Shown piece by piece: positions 1-7,553 of a stretch of 64,000 nucleotides of DNA. The position numbers and the translations under genes are program-made. The notes under the pieces are model-generated. The model had not been told where the DNA came from. It searched no databases and worked only from the letters and a program-made list of their open reading frames with translations. The DNA is from an uncultured Bacilli bacterium (lineage in GTDB: Bacteria; Bacillota_I; Bacilli_A; RF39; UBA660). Within the stretch, counting starts at the first letter, position 1; every line of letters begins with the position of its first letter. The stretch covers positions 29,891 through 93,890 of the forward strand of contig CAJTZW010000005.1 of assembly GCA_910584305.1 (NCBI GenBank), written 5' to 3'.

Positions 1-751
1 ATATATCACTTGTTAAATTATTTATTCGTTTTAACTCATCTACTGTTGTATTGTACCTTCTTGCAATAGAGTATAATGTATCTCCACTTACAACAGTGTA
101 TGTGATCGTATTATTTGTACCATTTGCTGGTATTCGAAGTACCTGACCTATACTTAATATATCACTTGTTAAATTATTTATTCGTTTTAACTCATCTACT
201 GTTGTATTGTATCTTCTTGCGATAGAGTATAATGTATCTCCACTTACAACAGTGTATGTGGTAGACGTATTTATATTATTTGTTACACAAGCATTTAAAT
301 TTCCATATAGTATATCGATTAAATTCCAGGTTTGGTCATTTACAACGCCTGTGGTGGTTATATCATTATTATATTGAAGTCTCTTTACTGCATTTTCCGT
401 TTCTAAATCAAAATTTGAATTAATCATACCTGTATAATATAAAAGTGCTTTTAATTTTGTTTGTAAGTCTTTAACATAATTACCACTGGATCCTAAACTT
501 AATGTTGGATAATTACTAAGCGCATAATAGCTTGTTTCTGTAACTCCAAGGAGTAATTCCCACATAGTATCATCAACGATTCCATTTTCCTCTAAATTAA
601 ATTCTTTTTGAAAAGCTTTTACGCCTTCTTCTGTTGACAGCCCAAAACTACCTGTTACTATAGCATTATAAAAACCAAGTATTTTAAGTTTCTCTTGTAA
701 AATCTTAACATCATCTCCAGTATCTCCTACTTTTAAACTATGTTCTAACAA
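1..751 (-). CDS. Peptidoglycan-binding / LysM protein (probable spore cortex or cell-wall binding), 3' end outside window
   Basis: The gene reads leftwards and runs off the window, so the C-terminus is missing. The start is a TTG at 749-751 with a GAGGTGAT ribosome site just upstream (755-762); no ATG fits. The visible 250 residues hold two tandem PG_binding_1 domains (about residues 4-75 and 80-150, the second beginning LGSSGNYVKDLQ) and then at least two LysM repeats with the motif YTVVSGDTLYSIARRYNTT. The LysM copies repeat with a 156-bp period and are almost identical, which suggests recent duplication. It is divergent from the SleC-like gene at 2015. Such domain sets anchor cortex-lytic or wall enzymes to peptidoglycan; a catalytic domain may lie beyond the edge. 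A decayed second copy of its first codons is at 1892-1946. Confidence 0.85.
   Translation of the reverse strand, partial: MLEHSLKVGDTGDDVKILQEKLKILGFYNAIVTGSFGLSTEEGVKAFQKEFNLEENGIVDDTMWELLLGVTETSYYALSNYPTLSLGSSGNYVKDLQTKLKALLYYTGMINSNFDLETENAVKRLQYNNDITTTGVVNDQTWNLIDILYGNLNACVTNNINTSTTYTVVSGDTLYSIARRYNTTVDELKRINNLTSDILSIGQVLRIPANGTNNTITYTVVSGDTLYSIARRYNTTVDELKRINNLTSDI
3..314. repeat. Tandem 156-bp repeat encoding LysM modules
   Basis: The segment starting at 3 recurs at 159 with only scattered mismatches. One period equals 52 residues, which is one LysM domain plus its linker. The repeat lies inside the LysM gene and may continue left of the window. Confidence 0.8.
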
Positions 752-795
752 AGTATCACCTCAATCAATTATATGCATATACTGTGAAGATATTA
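708..795. repeat. Left copy of an 88-bp direct repeat (5' end of LysM gene plus intergenic region)
   Basis: This segment covers the first codons of the LysM gene and its upstream region. It recurs at 1905-1990 with few mismatches and one 2-base gap. The two copies enclose the first YafQ-DinJ module. Confidence 0.85.
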
Positions 796-866
796 GAACT
801 TACGAAAGCAAAAATTGAGGGAGTCCTCTATTCAAAATATTTATATGTCTCCTATAGATGGGGGAT
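796..866 (+). pseudogene. Internal fragment of a second SleC-like gene
   Basis: About 70 bases here match 2252-2330 inside the intact SleC-like gene, with a deletion of roughly 25 bases. Shared blocks include AAAATTGAGGGAGT and TATTCAAAATATTTA. It lies directly after the 708-795 repeat, where the start of a divergent sleC copy would be expected. I read it as what is left of a duplicated sleC gene. Confidence 0.7.
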
Positions 867-948
867 AATAACGAAGATATATATCCCAAGTAAAAAGAAC
901 TCTATTTTTAACACTACAATGGTAATAGATATCAAAAAATATGTATTC

Positions 949-1257
949 CTACATATTAAATAAATCAGCATGTGAGCCAGTCTGAATTAAGTATAAAATT
1001 ATTTTATCGTTGTTATATTTATATACTAACAACCAATCAGGTTCGATATGACACTCACGACAATTTCGGTAAAATTTAGTATCATTTAGAACATGGTCTT
1101 TGTACTTTGATTCTAATGTTTCCCCATCAGCCAATTTTTTAACAACAATATTTAATTTTTCTATATTCTTGCCTTGCTTCTTCGCTTTTTTCAATTGCCT
1201 ATTAAATTTATTAGATGTTATAACACCATATTTAGTACTTTTCAAATTATTCTTCAT
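949..1257 (-). CDS. yafQ: YafQ-family (RelE superfamily) mRNA interferase toxin, module 1
   Basis: This 102-residue protein has the YafQ signature: a Lys-rich N-terminal helix (RQLKKAKKQGKN), then KYKDH, the core CHIEPDWLLVYK and the C-terminal GSHADLF. The His/Asp residues in KDH, CHIEPD and GSHAD correspond to catalytic positions of YafQ, which cleaves mRNA on the ribosome. The start overlaps the 3' end of the antitoxin gene by 11 bases, so translation is probably coupled. A second, clearly homologous toxin lies at 24300-24587. The module sits between duplicated segments of neighbouring spore genes, which suggests late arrival. Nothing in the sequence looks broken. Confidence 0.9.
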   Translation of the reverse strand: MKNNLKSTKYGVITSNKFNRQLKKAKKQGKNIEKLNIVVKKLADGETLESKYKDHVLNDTKFYRNCRECHIEPDWLLVYKYNNDKIILYLIQTGSHADLFNM

Positions 1258-1531
1258 TTAAAATATCCTCAAACATTTTATCAACATCATGATAAACTTT
1301 ATATTCCTCGGTATGATTTTCCATATAATCTAATTCTTTTAAAGCCTCAGAGAATTCTTTAGATGGTTGCTGTTTTACTTCAAAGGGAATTCCTCTTTCA
1401 TAGATTGCTTTTTTTAAAAACATATTAATTGCTGTACTCATATTAAGTCCTAAACTATTAAATAAGTTAGTAGCTTCTTCTTTTACATCAGTAGGAACAT
1501 TTACATTTATTGCAGTTGTCATATTAGCCAT
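1247..1531 (-). CDS. dinJ: DinJ/RelB-family antitoxin, module 1
   Basis: This 94-residue protein starts with a ribbon-helix-helix domain (TAINVNVP strand, then helices around KEEATNLFNSLG and STAINMFLKKAI), as in DinJ/RelB antitoxins. The acidic C-terminal part, ending DVDKMFEDILNEE, is the usual toxin-neutralising tail. It is first in a two-gene operon with the YafQ toxin. A strong SigA-type promoter lies at 1561-1590, and the AT-rich near-palindrome around it may be the operator for DinJ-YafQ autorepression; this last point is inference. Confidence 0.9.
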   Translation of the reverse strand: MANMTTAINVNVPTDVKEEATNLFNSLGLNMSTAINMFLKKAIYERGIPFEVKQQPSKEFSEALKELDYMENHTEEYKVYHDVDKMFEDILNEE

Positions 1532-1560
1532 TTTAAACTCATCTCCTTTATATAAATATA

Positions 1561-1590
1561 ATTATACTATATATTTTTATATATTGTCAA
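1561..1590 (-). promoter_or_regulatory. SigA-type promoter of TA module 1
   Basis: On the minus strand there is a perfect TTGACA (1585-1590), an 18-base spacer and a perfect TATAAT (1561-1566), followed by an AAAGGAG ribosome site before the antitoxin ATG. The spacer and flanks form an imperfect AT palindrome, typical of TA operators. Confidence 0.75.
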
Positions 1591-1716
1591 TTTAACATCT
1601 ACAAATATCTTTATATTATATATTATATTCTTTATATATTTAAAAATACCTAAAACCATTACTTTATGAGTACAAGACCACGGTCAAGTCATGTTAAAGA
1701 TATATTTTTCATATTC

Positions 1717-1889
1717 TTATTTTTCAAAAATATCTATGAGCTCATTATAATCTTTAGTAATATATACATTTTCAGAATCGATTGCTTTAAACAGTTTATT
1801 AACTTCTTCGATTATACTACCAATAATAACTTTTCTAGCAGTATCAACTAGCGATAATGATATTTTCCTTTATCAATGCTATAAGCCAT
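1717..1889 (-). pseudogene. Frameshifted remnant of an unrecognised gene
   Basis: From an ATG at 1887-1889 the minus strand reads MAYSIDKGK and then hits a stop. Allowing one base of frameshift, it continues through SLVDTARKVIIGSIIEEV and further codons to a TAA at 1717-1719, giving about 57 coherent codons. I do not recognise the family. It lies beside the decayed LysM-gene start and may be an unrelated gene fragment picked up in the same rearrangement. Confidence 0.4.
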
Positions 1890-1891
1890 AA

Positions 1892-1946
1892 TTAAAGTCT
1901 TTTTACATCATCTCGGGTATCTCCTACTTTTACTTTGTTCTAGCAA
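1892..1946 (-). pseudogene. Decayed 5' end of a second LysM/peptidoglycan-binding gene
   Basis: The minus strand begins TTG CTA GAA CAA, matching the TTG TTA GAA CAT start at 751. After a small indel it continues KVGDTRDDVKRL and stops. Only the first ~18 codons remain. With the sleC fragment at 796-866 it shows that a whole divergent LysM/sleC pair was once duplicated. Confidence 0.7.
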
Positions 1947-1990
1947 AGTATCGCCTCAATCAATTATATGCATGTACTGTGAAGATATTA
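1905..1990. repeat. Right copy of the 88-bp direct repeat
   Basis: This is the counterpart of 708-795. It is shortened by 2 bases and contains the start of the decayed LysM copy plus the upstream region of the intact sleC-like gene. Confidence 0.85.
1961..1990 (+). promoter_or_regulatory. Possible forespore (SigG-type) promoter of the SleC-like gene
   Basis: CAATT (1961-1965), an 18-base spacer and GATATTA (1984-1990) resemble the SigG pattern GHATR-N18-CATnnTA at most positions. The ribosome site GAGGTGA follows at 2003-2009. The match is partial, but sleC-type genes are known to be expressed in the forespore. Confidence 0.35.
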
Positions 1991-2014
1991 TATATAATAT
2001 AATGAGGTGACGAT

Positions 2015-3232
2015 ATGGCAAAAGGTTATTTAATTGTAAATGTATATAGTGGTAGTATTGCGAATCCTGTTAAAAATGCTGCTGTTACTGTATCTAAAAA
2101 TGGAGTAGATCTTATCACTGGAACAACCAATGAAAATGGCCAGACAGACTTAATTACTCTAGATACTGTTAACAAAGAGCTATCGGAGTATGAGCAGTAT
2201 GAAACTAGGCCTTATGAGACCTATGATGTTTCAGTTGATTCATTAGGCCTTACTAAAACAAAAATTGAGGGAGTTCAGATTTTTGATGGGGTTACTTCTA
2301 TTCAAAATATTTACTTAACTTCCATAGATGAAAACAATGAAGAGGATATTTCAGAAATCACACCTAATACATTATGGTGCAATTATCCACCATATATTCC
2401 AAGTGAAAATGACGGTGAAGGAGAAATTACTCCTCTTGTTCTTAGAGAGGTTTTAATTCCTGAAAATATAGTTGTACATGATGGAATTCCTAGTAATTCC
2501 ACAGCCGCTAATTATATGGTCCCATTTATTGAATATGTTAAAAATGTTGCAAGTAGTGAAATATATAGTACCTGGCCAACCGAAACTATAAAAGCGAATG
2601 TTCTAGCTATCATCTCTTTCACTCTAAATCGAATTTATACGGAGTGGTATCAGAGTAAAGGATATAATTTTACAATTACATCAACAACTACCTATGACCA
2701 AAAGTATACAAGAAATGGAACTATTTTTGAACCGATTTCTAAAGTCGTGGATGAAATATTCACTAACTATATTCGAAGTGGTATACGAATAGAGCCTCTA
2801 CTTGCACACTATAAAAGCAATACATCTGAGGCCGGATATTTAAGTCAGTGGGGTTCTAAGGAATTAGGAGACAAGGGTTATGATTCTTTAGAGATTTTAA
2901 AATATTATTATGGAAATAACATTAATATTTATGAAGCAGAAACGACACAGAGTTATCCTTATTCTTTTACCTCTACATTAAAAGAGGGGGATTGCAATAA
3001 CGATGTTTATATTCTTCAAAATACTTTAAACTATATTCGAGGAAGTTTTCCTGGTATACCAATGATTGAAAATCCTTCTGGAGAATACGATCGTAGTACT
3101 GTAAATGCTGTAAAAACATTTCAAAGCGTATTTAATCTTTCTCTTACAGGCTCCGTTGATTATCAAACTTGGTATGCAATTTCTTACATTTTTATAGCAG
3201 TCAGTAAAATGACAAATAGTATTTATAGTTGA
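2015..3232 (+). CDS. sleC: SleC-like germination-specific spore cortex-lytic enzyme
   Basis: This 405-residue protein matches the layout of clostridial SleC pre-pro enzymes. The first ~110 residues are a beta-rich propeptide-like domain resembling a carboxypeptidase regulatory fold (GYLIVNVYSGSI, then TTNENGQTDL). The central part, about 165-310, is a SpoIID-like lytic domain with the features VPFIEYVKNVASSEIY, ISFTLNRIYTEWY and LSQWGSKELGDKGY. A PG_binding_1 domain follows (about 320-395, LKEGDCNNDVYILQNTL). In clostridia SleC is stored in spores, cleaved by Csp proteases at germination and then degrades cortex peptidoglycan. The start has GAGGTGA 5 bases upstream. No csp protease gene is in the window. 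Confidence 0.88.
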   Translation: MAKGYLIVNVYSGSIANPVKNAAVTVSKNGVDLITGTTNENGQTDLITLDTVNKELSEYEQYETRPYETYDVSVDSLGLTKTKIEGVQIFDGVTSIQNIYLTSIDENNEEDISEITPNTLWCNYPPYIPSENDGEGEITPLVLREVLIPENIVVHDGIPSNSTAANYMVPFIEYVKNVASSEIYSTWPTETIKANVLAIISFTLNRIYTEWYQSKGYNFTITSTTTYDQKYTRNGTIFEPISKVVDEIFTNYIRSGIRIEPLLAHYKSNTSEAGYLSQWGSKELGDKGYDSLEILKYYYGNNINIYEAETTQSYPYSFTSTLKEGDCNNDVYILQNTLNYIRGSFPGIPMIENPSGEYDRSTVNAVKTFQSVFNLSLTGSVDYQTWYAISYIFIAVSKMTNSIYS

Positions 3233-3336
3233 GAATCCTATTATCATTCTGTATTAGTTCTTGTTTTATCCCATCATAGTAATTCATTATATCACTTCTC
3301 ATTTAATTATTCTATATTGAAAAATTCATATCCTTC

Positions 3337-3460
3337 ATTTTAATTAAGGTAAAACAAAAACGACAGTTTTGTCGTTCTTGCTAACTAAATATTCATCATC
3401 ATTGAGATTAATAACAATAGTAAGATTCCTTTGCTAACATCATCATTGTTTGACTTTTTG
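3337..3460 (-). pseudogene. Duplicated, decayed 3' end of tadC with its terminator
   Basis: This region aligns with 4701-4842. It includes the CATTTTAATTAAG lead-in, a hairpin (AACGAC...GTCGTT) at the place of the tadC terminator, and about 30 codons of the tadC C-terminus (QTMMML..., then a frameshift, then a Leu/Ile run and MMMNI). Indels in the coding part break the frame. Together with the right-hand copy it brackets a 1.2-kb island of phage-type gene debris. Confidence 0.75.
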
Positions 3461-3495
3461 AAAGAAACAGTATAGAAATTCTACACTGTTTCTTT
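3461..3495. terminator. Large imperfect palindrome, probably a bidirectional terminator
   Basis: Arms 3461-3477 and 3479-3495 pair over 17 positions with one mismatch (AAAGAAACAGT / ACTGTTTCTTT outer part, TAGAA / TTCTA inner part), followed by TTTT. It may end sleC transcription about 230 bases downstream of that gene. Confidence 0.55.
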
Positions 3496-3607
3496 TATAT
3501 TATCAAATCATACTTTTGCATGAATGCTTTGAGAATATGTCACATTTTTGAATAGTTTCTCAATTTAAAAGAGATTTGATAATTTCTCATCATTAATAAG
3601 GCCTAAT

Positions 3608-3768
3608 CTATAAGTTGCCTCTATAAGAGAACAAAAAACCATACTCATAATACTCTTCAAGTTCATCTACATCTTCACCTGTATATTTAGTAACTTTAAT
3701 AGAAACATTATTAGCATCTAAAAGAAGATAAGCTATATAGTTAAACTGTCCATCATTTATAAATTTAA
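3608..3768 (-). pseudogene. Fragment of an AlbA_2 (Schlafen-like) / RecG-like DNA-binding protein
   Basis: One open frame of about 52 codons reads KFINDGQFNYIAYLLLDANN and continues with SIKVTKYTG and EYYEYGF to a stop. This pattern (NDG-x-x-N-x-x-AYLL-D-N) is typical of the segment following the AlbA_2 domain in predicted transcriptional regulators. No start or N-terminal domain is present. It is fused out of frame to the KilA-N remnant. Confidence 0.5.
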
Positions 3769-3912
3769 ATTTTCTAAATTTGACAAGTATATCAATTCAT
3801 TTATAATTGCATAAGCTCTAATACTACTATCTAAATTAGGATTCTTATTCCTCCATTGTTTTGCAGTAATACCAAGTAATGCAATATTTAAGACTTCTAC
3901 TTTGCCTGTTGT
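3757..3912 (-). pseudogene. C-terminal fragment of a KilA-N domain protein
   Basis: The frame reads VEVLNIALLGITAKQWRNKN, then SSIRAYAIINELIYLSNLE and stops. This is the conserved tail of KilA-N phage antirepressor-like proteins (LFGxTAKxWRxxNP ... NxRDYAxIxxLxxLxNLE). The KilA-N DNA-binding part is gone. Confidence 0.65.
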
Positions 3913-3929
3913 TATCTAATGACAGCTTC

Positions 3930-4712
3930 TTATATGATTTTATTTATTTTAGTTATTAACATATCGCAAACGTCTTTATCACTAATTAAAGTAATAGAAA
4001 AAGTTTTATATCCTATTCTATTTATGCTAGCTCCACAATGATAAATAATACTATTATCTAATATAAAATATCGATCATGAAATGCATTATTATATACAAC
4101 TTTTAAATTACTATATTGTTTGTTATATTTTATAATATCTTGTTTAGATAATAGATTATTTTCTTTAGTAATAATTGTTACATCTGCGCTTAATCTTTTA
4201 ATAATATCTAATATTGTGTAATCTGCATAAGCATCAATGATTATAATTTGTTTTCTAGATTCATTAAATATTTCTTGTATCTTAGAATATGCATCAAATA
4301 TTTGACCATTAAAATATATTTCATTAACTTTTCGTTTCTCTTCAAATTTTGAGAAGGATTGTTGCAACAACTTTATGTCTTTTGCATTTTAAATTACTTG
4401 ATTGTTTATATATTTTTGTTCTAATAAATTATCACTAATATAATGTCTCATTGTTACAAAAGCATCCATAATTTTAATACTAATCTCTTCAGCAACATCT
4501 GTTCTAAGTATTGTTGCAAGCATTGCAACGCCTTGCTCAGTAAATACAAAAGGTAAACTTCTACTCATGTTATTTGTGGTTTCAATTTGAAACCGCAAAT
4601 TTTCATATTCTTCTTTAGTAAGTTGAAACATAAATCGTTCTGGAAATCTATTCATATGTCTTTTAACCGCTAAATTGATTGTTTTTGTACCATTAGCACA
4701 TCATTTTAATTA
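3930..4712 (-). pseudogene. ORF6N domain + phospholipase-D-like protein, 5'-truncated and split by an in-frame stop
   Basis: The upper half (about 4389-4712) carries an ORF6N domain: NLAVKRHMNRFPERFMFQLT, then FVFTEQGVAMLATILRTDVA. The lower half (3930-4370) is the usual partner domain with a PLD-like HDR motif and the sequence YHCGASINRIG. Both halves are in the same frame, separated by one TAA (4389-4391) and six sense codons, so a single nonsense mutation split the gene. The 5' end is cut where the tadC terminator repeat begins (about 4700-4712), and the usual first ~20 residues are missing. ORF6N proteins are phage or toxin-like regulators. The lower half could still be translated from TTG at 4370, but I think the gene is dead. 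Confidence 0.75.
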
Positions 4713-4842
4713 AGACAAAACAAAAACGGCAATGCCGTTTTTACTAGCTAAATATTCATCATCATCATCATTGAAATCAATAACAATAGTAAAATTCCTC
4801 CACCTGTTGTTACTAACATCATCATTGTTTGACTTTCCATTT
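4701..4842. repeat. Right copy (functional) of the duplicated tadC end
   Basis: This counterpart of 3337-3460 holds the real tadC 3' end and terminator. Identity is about three quarters by eye, with several indels, so the duplication is old. Confidence 0.7.
4722..4742 (-). terminator. Rho-independent terminator of the Tad operon
   Basis: AAAAACGGC - AAT - GCCGTTTTT forms a 9-bp stem 5 bases after the tadC stop codon. T-runs occur on both strands, so it can also work from the other side. Confidence 0.85.
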
Positions 4843-5533
4843 TTCCTAAACGGTTTTTATATTTTTGTTCTCTCGCTTTATTTTGCAGTGTTGATACAGT
4901 TTTTGAAAACATCATCAATTGTTCCTGCTTATTCTCTTGAGAACCTAAACCTAAACGGTATAACAAACGCATCATACGCATTGAATCACGAACTGGGTAT
5001 TCTTTAGCAAAATCCATATATGGATTTACAGAAGAATCTCCTTGTTCAATTTTATCTACCAATGTTACTAATCCTGGTTTAAAAATCTCTGGTGCAGTCT
5101 CAATTGATTTACGAATTGCTACTGGAACCGTATAATGTTGTACTAAAATCTCTAAACCTTTTAAATAGTAAGGCAGCATTTGGTCAATTCTACTTAAGTT
5201 TGCCTTATAATAACTTTGTAGTTGCATGTATGGCATTTTAAATACCAAATATCCAATGATGAACGCTAATAAAATATTTATAAAATTGATTTTTGACATC
5301 ATAAATATGAAAATCAAAGCAACAATTGTTACAACTCCATTACGGATTCTTGCATTAAATGATTTCTCTAAGTCATAATTTTCACCATATTTTACTGACA
5401 GTAAGAACTTGTAGTCAGATTCCATCAAGAATTTAAAGAATGGTTCAGTTTCTTCAAAAAATTTCTTTGTATCTAAGCGTTTAGTATATTCTAGTACGAA
5501 TAAAATGATAAGTGCTATTAATATAAATTCCAT
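4748..5533 (-). CDS. tadC: TadC-like inner-membrane platform protein (T2SF family)
   Basis: This 261-residue membrane protein is the last gene of the Tad-like operon. It has hydrophobic segments near residues 1-15, 68-105 and 240-260. A cytoplasmic stretch between them carries the T2SSF-like pattern with AIRKSIETAPE and RMMRLLYRLGLGSQEN. In Tad systems TadB and TadC form the membrane platform on which the TadA ATPase acts to assemble pilins. The C-terminus is a striking run of Leu, Ile and Met. The start codon shares one base with the tadB stop (TAATG), so expression is probably coupled. A decayed copy of its last codons lies at 3337-3460. Confidence 0.75.
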   Translation of the reverse strand: MEFILIALIILFVLEYTKRLDTKKFFEETEPFFKFLMESDYKFLLSVKYGENYDLEKSFNARIRNGVVTIVALIFIFMMSKINFINILLAFIIGYLVFKMPYMQLQSYYKANLSRIDQMLPYYLKGLEILVQHYTVPVAIRKSIETAPEIFKPGLVTLVDKIEQGDSSVNPYMDFAKEYPVRDSMRMMRLLYRLGLGSQENKQEQLMMFSKTVSTLQNKAREQKYKNRLGKMESQTMMMLVTTGGGILLLLLISMMMMMNI

Positions 5534-6435
5534 TATTCAGCCCCCACATTCTCATTATAATATTTTTCACCATTGAGTAAAAATAATGTATTAATAATAA
5601 CTACTGCATGTAGTAACAATTGAACATACCAAGTACCTAACATTGTAATGTATGATTCTACTCCAAGTAAGAATTGTACCAACATAATCATTAGATATAA
5701 AACGATACCAAATTGAAGAAATTTTTTATGGAATTGTGCTCTATCTAATCTATCTCTGTATACATTTTCAACTAACATATCAATATCCAAAGACATATTC
5801 TCTAAAGCGTCCGCAGAATTTTTAGCACCTTCATTTGTAATTTGTAAGAATAATTGATGCATATTTCTAACAATAAAGTAATCATATTTTTCGTTCATAT
5901 AATTAATAGATTGTTCAATGGTTCCATTCTCATATGCTAAATCAATCATCATCTTTACATCACTACGAACTGGATCTTCTAATACACCAGACTCGTAAAC
6001 ACCCTCTAATGCTTTTACAAATGATTGCGTAGTCGCAAATTCCATAATTGTATTGGTAGTATATATTTGGATTTGCTCAAATATGAATTCACTATATATT
6101 CTTTTACATCTTAAATACGTTAAATATGGAATTACTATAATAGAAATCAACATATAAATTACTGAAATAATCAAATTGTAAAAATATAAGTATGAAATAA
6201 CTAAAGAACTAACTGCGAAAACAGTAACCTGGATTGTATATTGTCTTTTGGTATATTCCTGTCCTAATTGTTTTACTTTTTCTCTTATTTCTTTATAAGA
6301 ATATGGAGCATACTTATCATATAATACTCCCACGTGGTTTGAAACATATTTATAAACGCTTTCACCGCTACTATTTCTATAGGCAAATACGAATACAATA
6401 ATGAATGCAACCAATAATAAAATTATAACATCCAT
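5533..6435 (-). CDS. tadB: TadB-like inner-membrane platform protein (T2SF family)
   Basis: This 300-residue protein has an N-terminal TM segment (about 2-18), a pair near 70-105 and two C-terminal TMs (about 240-262 and 268-290). The cytoplasmic central domain fits T2SF/TadB, with YTTNTIMEFATTQSFVKALE and ENMSLDIDMLVENVYRDRLD. It follows the ATPase gene by 14 bases and is coupled to tadC. Sequence similarity to classical TadB is low, so the assignment rests on gene order, size and topology as much as on motifs. Confidence 0.7.
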   Translation of the reverse strand: MDVIILLLVAFIIVFVFAYRNSSGESVYKYVSNHVGVLYDKYAPYSYKEIREKVKQLGQEYTKRQYTIQVTVFAVSSLVISYLYFYNLIISVIYMLISIIVIPYLTYLRCKRIYSEFIFEQIQIYTTNTIMEFATTQSFVKALEGVYESGVLEDPVRSDVKMMIDLAYENGTIEQSINYMNEKYDYFIVRNMHQLFLQITNEGAKNSADALENMSLDIDMLVENVYRDRLDRAQFHKKFLQFGIVLYLMIMLVQFLLGVESYITMLGTWYVQLLLHAVVIINTLFLLNGEKYYNENVGAE

Positions 6436-6449
6436 ACTATATACCTCCT

Positions 6450-7553
6450 TTATAATACTTCAATTTCTTCTTCATTTTCTTTTAATTCATCTTTTGATAT
6501 TGACTTAATCAAACCTTGATCCAAAGTAATTCCCTGGCCATCCAAGTAATCTAGCAAATATTTAGATGGGGCATTTCTATACTCTTTTCCTGTTGTAGTT
6601 TTTTTGTAAATTGTATTATATTTTGCTTCATTCTCTTCTGTAACATAGAACTCTGTTACTTCCGCAATCTCACGCATAAACTTTTTTGTCGCCTTGTCTT
6701 GATATCCCCTAATATACACTCCAATTTGAATATAACGATAGATAGATTTCAAAAATTGATCAATGTCTTGGTTGGTCTCAAGTAAACTATACATACGGTT
6801 AGGAATTGATGAAGCTTTATCGGCATGGATTGTAGATAAAATGTAGTGCCCCGATGAAATTGAATTTCGAACTGCCATTACAGCTTCTGCGCTACGCACC
6901 TCGGAAAGTAAAATCCATTTGGGATTTTGTCGCATACAGGTAACCAATACATCACTATAAGAGGCTATATTATTCGTCTTCATCGCGACAATATCTCTGT
7001 GTGGAAAAATACGATCCAAATGAAGTTCTAATGTATCTTCAATGGTAATTATTTTTTCATCTTCCCTTGTATGAGCAGCTAAATATTTTACAAACTCTGT
7101 CTTCCCACTTCCTGTTTCCCCACAGACAATTATATTACAATGTCCTAAAACACACTGGATTAAAAAGTCATGTATATCTAAGCCAACATATTTTTGTTCT
7201 AGGAGCATATCTTTTTGTAATCTAATTTTAGCGGGTGTTTTACGAACAACAACGGCAATACCATTTTTTGCAATGGAATCATGTACAAAGTTTAAACGTA
7301 ATTCTGCTCCCTCTGCATCCAAGAATGGTGTAGCCATATTAAATGTCTTCCCCATTACATTGGCACATTGAAACGCTAACTTTTCCATAAATGCATTATT
7401 TATTAATGGATTTTCAACTCTAAGATACCCTCTCGATAGGGTCTTTAACCAAACTTGCCCTCCATTACTATAGGAGATGTCAGTAATATCATCATTTTGC
7501 AAATATTCAGTTATAGGCCCAAAATCGATTTGGGAAAACATATTGTCATTCAT
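6450..7553 (-). CDS. tadA: TadA/CpaF-type secretion ATPase
   Basis: This 367-residue protein is a type II/IV secretion ATPase of the CpaF/TadA group. Walker A is GETGSGKT at about 145-152. It is followed by the Asp box (TIEDTLELHL), a Walker B region ILLSEVRSAEA and the His box STIHADKASSIPNRM. The N-terminal ~110 residues form the usual domain before the ATPase core (DISYSNGGQVWLK). It hexamerises at the membrane and powers pilus or pseudopilus assembly. Its start overlaps the CpaB stop by one base. The Walker B motif reads LSEVR instead of the common VGEIRG; the glutamate is kept, so activity is expected. Confidence 0.93.
   Translation of the reverse strand: MNDNMFSQIDFGPITEYLQNDDITDISYSNGGQVWLKTLSRGYLRVENPLINNAFMEKLAFQCANVMGKTFNMATPFLDAEGAELRLNFVHDSIAKNGIAVVVRKTPAKIRLQKDMLLEQKYVGLDIHDFLIQCVLGHCNIIVCGETGSGKTEFVKYLAAHTREDEKIITIEDTLELHLDRIFPHRDIVAMKTNNIASYSDVLVTCMRQNPKWILLSEVRSAEAVMAVRNSISSGHYILSTIHADKASSIPNRMYSLLETNQDIDQFLKSIYRYIQIGVYIRGYQDKATKKFMREIAEVTEFYVTEENEAKYNTIYKKTTTGKEYRNAPSKYLLDYLDGQGITLDQGLIKSISKDELKENEEEIEVL

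Larger units (their letters stand above)
3233..3607. other. Intergenic stretch after sleC holding a duplicated tadC end and a large hairpin
   Basis: No gene is supported here. 3337-3460 is a decayed copy of the tadC 3' end, and 3461-3495 is a strong hairpin. The remainder (3233-3336 and 3496-3607) is AT-rich with nothing I recognise. Confidence 0.6.

Noticed and set aside
1..314. Direct repeats that could suggest a CRISPR array
   Set aside because: The 156-base unit is coding and translates to LysM domains; there are no short repeats with unique spacers.
6450..7553. Loss of the Walker B motif in the TadA ATPase (LSEVR instead of GEIR)
   Set aside because: The glutamate needed for catalysis is still there and the other motifs are intact.
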